A stretch of 37,069 nt of DNA. It comes from CAZDVK01 sp964508915 (GTDB taxonomy: Bacteria; Pseudomonadota; Alphaproteobacteria; Paracaedibacterales; CAIULA01). Each line of letters begins with the position of its first letter. The stretch's first letter is position 1. The position numbers were made by a program, and so were the translations under genes. The notes below the pieces were generated by a model. That model worked only from the letters and a program-made list of their open reading frames with translations. It searched no databases and was not told the DNA's origin. Where the stretch lies: the NCBI GenBank assembly GCA_964508915.1, contig CAZDVK010000015.1, forward strand, positions 1-37,069. The letters are read 5' to 3'. Shown here piece by piece: positions 33,449 through 37,069 of the stretch.

Positions 33449-35359
33449 ATGCTTCAATCTCTTCGCGAAAATTCTGGTAAGTGGTTTGTTAAAGTTTTAT
33501 TTGGCGCCATTGTTCTAAGCTTCGTTGTTTTTGGTATTGGTGACGTTGTACGCAACTACAGTGCAACACGGCCTGTTGCAAAAATAGGTGGCACAGCCAT
33601 TTCTTATGAAGAGTTTGCTCATGCTTTCCAGCACCAAGTTTCTAATATTCAACAAAAAATTAAAGGACATTTAAGTTCAGAACAAATTAAAAAAATGGGG
33701 CTTCACACCCTTGTTCTGGATCAGTTGATTGATTCAACTATTTTGAATTTAGAAATCAAAAAGCAAAATTTACTGGTGGCCGATTCTTTGATTCGTGACT
33801 TAATTCATTCTATGCCCGCATTTCAACAAGATGGCGTTTTTAAAAAAGAACTATTTCATGAACTGTTGCGCCACAATGGTTTAACAGAAGGCGGTTTTAT
33901 TAATGATTTGAAGCGTGATATTCAATCTCGTCAGCTTTTATCACTTGGGGCTAATATACAGCTCCCCAACAGTTATAAACGTGTGTTATTTGATATTTTG
34001 AATCAAAAAAGAATTTTTGCAACGGTTGCCATACCTTTAGATAAAATCAAGCTTGAAAAGCCATTAACAGAAGAAGAGCTAACCCTTTACTACAACAAAA
34101 ATAAAGATGCTTATCAGCAGCCTGAGCTTCGTACCGTTTCACTTATTACAATTCAAGCAAAGGATTTGGTAAAAGATGTACCGGTTTCCGACGAAGAACT
34201 TCATGCTGAATATGATCGCCGCTTGGGGGAATTTAGCCACCCTGAAAAAAGAACCATACGTGTTTTAATTTATCCAACACGCGCCCTTGCAGAAGATGCT
34301 TTTGCAGCCCTTAAAAAAAGTCGCCCAGCAACAGCTGTGATACGCGATGTTCAAGGGGGTCGTTATGAAGAGATTACTGTTGAAAAACAAAATCTACCGG
34401 GATCTATAGCTGAGGTTGTCTTTCAACTTCACGCTGGTCAAACAAGTGACGTTCTGGAAACTGAAGGCGCTTATGCCGTTTACCAGATTGTAAAAATTGA
34501 CCCCGCCCGCACCCAACCCTTGTCTGAAGTTTCAGAAAAACTACGTGAAGATATTCGTTTAAATAAGTCAGCTGGCTTTTTGCAAGAATTTAAAAATAAA
34601 ATTGAGGATGCTTTGGCTGCAGGTACGCCTTTTTCACAAGTTGCTGAAGCAAATAAGTTACCCATAGAAGTTTTAATAATAGATGCCCAGGCCCATGATG
34701 CCGAGGGTAAACCTGTCACAAAGCTTAGCTTGGATGTGGTACGAACCATGTTGGAACATGCTTTTAACTTAGCAGAAGGTAAAGAAACCCCAATTATTGA
34801 CGTCAACGGTCAAATTTCTATTTTGGTTCATGTTGATAAAGTAACGCCTGCTTTTGTGCCTGAGTTTCAAGCTGTTCGCCAAAAAATTGTGGATGATGCC
34901 ACAAGTGAACGCAAGCAGGAAGAAGCTCAAAAATTAGCTTCCAAAATTGCTCAAGAATCCAAAAACTTAACTGACTTAGCGCGTTTTGCCAATACACATA
35001 ACCTGCCACTTGTATCAAACCATACCACCAGTTTAATGGATGTTGAAAAACCAGCCGAAAAAGATGAAAAAAATGCATTGAAAGAGCTTCTAACACCTGA
35101 TTTGCAAAATCGGGCGTTCCAGCTGGCCGTTGATCAAGCCGTGTATGGTCAACACCCAAGCGGAAAAGGCGAGGTTGTCATTATGCTTCAGAAAGTTTTA
35201 CCTGTGTCTGTGGACGATAAGCTTTTTGATAATTTTTCAAAAGCGTTAGGTCAAATGATGCAAAAAGAAGCTGCAACCATTTTGCTGGAAAATTTCCGCA
35301 AACAATATACGATAACAATTGATGAAAATGTCTTGAATCATATTGTTAAAAATGATTAA
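33449..35359 (+). CDS. ppiD: Peptidyl-prolyl isomerase-like periplasmic chaperone (PpiD/SurA family)
   Basis: Membrane-anchored periplasmic folding factor near the SecYEG exit. 636 residues: a short cytoplasmic N-terminus, one membrane anchor (about 12-34, WFVKVLFGAIVLSFVVFGIG), the SurA_N-like helical region (SATRPVAKIGGTAISYEEF, then VLDQLIDSTILNLE), a parvulin-like rotamase segment around 225-355 that is poorly conserved, and a second helical and C-terminal part. Only AGG, 1 base before the ATG, resembles a Shine-Dalgarno. The 160-base interval upstream (33289-33448) holds no gene that can be supported. In other alphaproteobacteria ppiD precedes trpE; here an exporter follows. Confidence 0.9.
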   Translation: MLQSLRENSGKWFVKVLFGAIVLSFVVFGIGDVVRNYSATRPVAKIGGTAISYEEFAHAFQHQVSNIQQKIKGHLSSEQIKKMGLHTLVLDQLIDSTILNLEIKKQNLLVADSLIRDLIHSMPAFQQDGVFKKELFHELLRHNGLTEGGFINDLKRDIQSRQLLSLGANIQLPNSYKRVLFDILNQKRIFATVAIPLDKIKLEKPLTEEELTLYYNKNKDAYQQPELRTVSLITIQAKDLVKDVPVSDEELHAEYDRRLGEFSHPEKRTIRVLIYPTRALAEDAFAALKKSRPATAVIRDVQGGRYEEITVEKQNLPGSIAEVVFQLHAGQTSDVLETEGAYAVYQIVKIDPARTQPLSEVSEKLREDIRLNKSAGFLQEFKNKIEDALAAGTPFSQVAEANKLPIEVLIIDAQAHDAEGKPVTKLSLDVVRTMLEHAFNLAEGKETPIIDVNGQISILVHVDKVTPAFVPEFQAVRQKIVDDATSERKQEEAQKLASKIAQESKNLTDLARFANTHNLPLVSNHTTSLMDVEKPAEKDEKNALKELLTPDLQNRAFQLAVDQAVYGQHPSGKGEVVIMLQKVLPVSVDDKLFDNFSKALGQMMQKEAATILLENFRKQYTITIDENVLNHIVKND

Positions 35360-35397
35360 TAAATAGGGCATATCTGATTATTTTTTTCTAAGTTTAG

Positions 35398-36294
35398 ATG
35401 TGCCCTTTTCATATTTTTCTGGCAATTTTAGTAACCCTTTTATGGGGGTTTAACTTTGTTATTATTAAGCTAGGCCTTCAGGATTTACCCCCCTTTTTAT
35501 TTGTCGCCCTTCGCTATTGCGTCGCTGTTCTGCCAGTATTTTTTGTTAAAAAGCCAAAAACCCCTTTTTGGGTTATTTTTTCTATAGGTTTTACCCTGGG
35601 CATTTTGAAGTTTTCATTCATGTTCTTAGGCATGCACCTGGGGGTGGGGGCTGGTATCGCGTCTTTATTGCTCCAGTCGCATGTTATTATAACCGTTTTA
35701 ATGTCATCCGTTGTTTTTAAAACAAAAATTACTGTCAAAATGATTGTAGGAATTCTTATTTCTTTTGCAGGAATTGCCATTATTGGCGTTGATATGCACC
35801 AAAATGCCAACACGGTTGGGGTCCTTTTGTTGTTGCTGTCGGCTTTGGCTTGGTCTATTTCAAATATTTGCACAAAGTTTGCAATAGCATCTGAAGCGTT
35901 TTCTGTTGTGGTTTGGACGTGTACAATTGTTCCCATCCCTATGTTTGTTCTGTCCTATATTTTTGAAGGTCCAGATATTATTTGGCAAACACTGTCAGGC
36001 TTAACTGTGGGAACCATTTTGTGTGTTCTTTACACAGCAGCTATTTCCACATGGATTGGCGCATCTTTATGGGCTTACCTTTTGTGTCAATATCCAGCTT
36101 CCACAATAGCGCCCTATTCTTTATTGATTCCTGTTTTTGGAATGTTTTCAGGCTGGTTGTGTTTGGGCGAAACATTGTCTATTGTAACAGGCGGGGCTAG
36201 CCTCTTGATTCTTCTTGGCTTGTTCATTAATCAGTGGAGCCCTTATCGCAAAACAAGCAATCACCCACTTACGACGCACAAGGAATCTGCTTAA
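35398..36294 (+). CDS. eamA: EamA-family drug/metabolite exporter
   Basis: Ten-helix DMT-superfamily transporter, 298 residues, made of two EamA repeats. The opening LLWGFNFVIIKLGLQDLPPFLFVALRY, the GIASLLLQSHVIITVLMSS loop and the closing YPASTIAPYSLLIPVFGM...LGETL closely recall E. coli EamA (the O-acetylserine/cysteine exporter), so the symbol is offered with moderate confidence; in an endosymbiont it may move other small amino-acid-like molecules. It lies 38 bases after ppiD and 3 bases before tdk, and is probably cotranscribed with tdk. The Shine-Dalgarno is weak. Confidence 0.88.
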   Translation: MCPFHIFLAILVTLLWGFNFVIIKLGLQDLPPFLFVALRYCVAVLPVFFVKKPKTPFWVIFSIGFTLGILKFSFMFLGMHLGVGAGIASLLLQSHVIITVLMSSVVFKTKITVKMIVGILISFAGIAIIGVDMHQNANTVGVLLLLLSALAWSISNICTKFAIASEAFSVVVWTCTIVPIPMFVLSYIFEGPDIIWQTLSGLTVGTILCVLYTAAISTWIGASLWAYLLCQYPASTIAPYSLLIPVFGMFSGWLCLGETLSIVTGGASLLILLGLFINQWSPYRKTSNHPLTTHKESA

Positions 36295-36297
36295 TTT

Positions 36298-36897
36298 ATG
36301 GCCAAGTTATATTTCTATTATTCAGCAATGAATGCTGGAAAAACCACGACGCTTTTACAATCAAGCTATAACTACCAAGAACGGGGCATGACAACCCTTC
36401 TTTACACCCCAGCGTTTGATAACCGCTTTGAAGAAGGCACCATAACATCTCGTATTGGCTTAAAAGCAGATGCAATTCCATTTGATCAACAGTTTAATTT
36501 TTTCAAAGACATAGATTGCAGAAAAAAAAACCAACAAAATTTAAAATGCGTTCTAGTAGATGAAGCACAATTTTTATTGAAAGATCAGGTGCATCAATTG
36601 TCCGACGTGGTTGATTACTTAAAACTGCCAGTGTTAGCTTATGGTTTACGAACAGACTTTCAAGGGGAATTATTCGAAGGAAGCGAATATTTGTTAGCAT
36701 GGGCGGAAGAATTAATTGAAATAAAAACGATTTGTTTTTGTGGCAGTAAAGCCACCATGAACGCCCGTATTGATGAACAAGGTCGCGCGGTCAGTCAAGG
36801 TGCCCAAATAGAAATTGGCGGGAATAACCGTTACGTTTCGTTGTGTCGAAAACATTATTTTGAAGCCCAATACCCACAGCAAAAAACAGGTACATAG
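36298..36897 (+). CDS. tdk: Thymidine kinase (type II)
   Basis: Phosphorylates thymidine (and deoxyuridine) for salvage. 199 residues: P-loop SAMNAGKT (9-16), the DEAQF motif with the catalytic Glu89, YGLRTDFQGELFEGS (lasso start), and zinc ligands Cys146, Cys148, Cys183 and His186 (CFCGSKA and CRKHY). The start ATG is 3 bases after the eamA stop. Thymidine salvage fits a bacterium that can draw nucleosides from a host cell. Confidence 0.97.
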   Translation: MAKLYFYYSAMNAGKTTTLLQSSYNYQERGMTTLLYTPAFDNRFEEGTITSRIGLKADAIPFDQQFNFFKDIDCRKKNQQNLKCVLVDEAQFLLKDQVHQLSDVVDYLKLPVLAYGLRTDFQGELFEGSEYLLAWAEELIEIKTICFCGSKATMNARIDEQGRAVSQGAQIEIGGNNRYVSLCRKHYFEAQYPQQKTGT

Positions 36898-37069
36898 ACC
36901 TTAGGAACCTAAAATAAGATATATCCTGAAGCAAAGAAAAATTTTGACAAGAAATGGGTATCTATTTTCCAGAAAGCTTTCTCTGTGGTTTTTTAAGAAA
37001 AATAGATGGTAGCAGGCATAGTTCTGCCCCTTGCGGGGCCCACCCAGACCCCAGGAAACCAGTGCACGT
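36898..37069. other. Intergenic end of window with palindromes and GC-rich patch
   Basis: No gene is supported. AGAAAGCTTTCT (36971-36982) is a perfect 12-bp palindrome, enclosed by ATCTATTTT (36960-36968) and AAAATAGAT (36998-37006). From about 37010 the sequence becomes distinctly GC-rich, with GCCCC-TTGC-GGGGC (37026-37039), unlike the rest of the window. This may be the edge of a repeat, an RNA gene or a mobile element that continues past the window. Confidence 0.4.

Overview
The window looks like chromosomal DNA of a low-GC alphaproteobacterium that lives inside host cells, most like the Holosporales/Paracaedibacter-type protist endosymbionts. This placement is an inference from gene content: a very large (1622-residue) NAD-glutamate dehydrogenase, a short methionyl-tRNA synthetase, a COQ8/ABC1-type kinase, Rieske and cytochrome b genes, an ankyrin protein, and many signal-peptide proteins without recognisable relatives, all at high AT. 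No rRNA, tRNA, CRISPR array or intact insertion sequence was seen.

Layout. 118-9341: an ABC1 kinase, recA and an FlhF-like SRP GTPase are interleaved with four secreted orphan proteins (1471-2502, 3725-6043, 6199-6531, 7752-9341). The 772-residue one ends in a RelE/ParE-like toxin fold, and its start codon abuts an elaborate nested hairpin. 9471-13683: a compact three-gene operon of panD, a fusion of a periplasmic amino-acid-binding domain to a TRIC/UPF0126 membrane channel, and a Cache-HAMP class III adenylate cyclase. 13876-18905: topA, another secreted orphan, and metG (convergent). 19046-28528: the NAD-glutamate dehydrogenase, divergent from a PTS enzyme I, which is followed by an ArnT-like glycosyltransferase fused to a SAM methyltransferase.

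28529-31074 is a rearranged area. A 60-bp fragment of the Rieske gene is followed by a 117-bp repeat, an ankyrin gene on the opposite strand, a second copy of the repeat, and then the intact Rieske gene. 31075-33288: Rieske, cytochrome b and pgpA are translationally linked, with no cytochrome c1 gene between them. 33449-36897: ppiD-like chaperone, an EamA-type exporter and thymidine kinase.

The best candidates for an undescribed system are the panD / binding-protein-channel / adenylate cyclase operon, which could be a nutrient-sensing and ion or amino-acid permeation unit signalling through cAMP, and the secreted protein with a RelE-like tail. Functions given for both are inferences from sequence resemblance recalled without database access.
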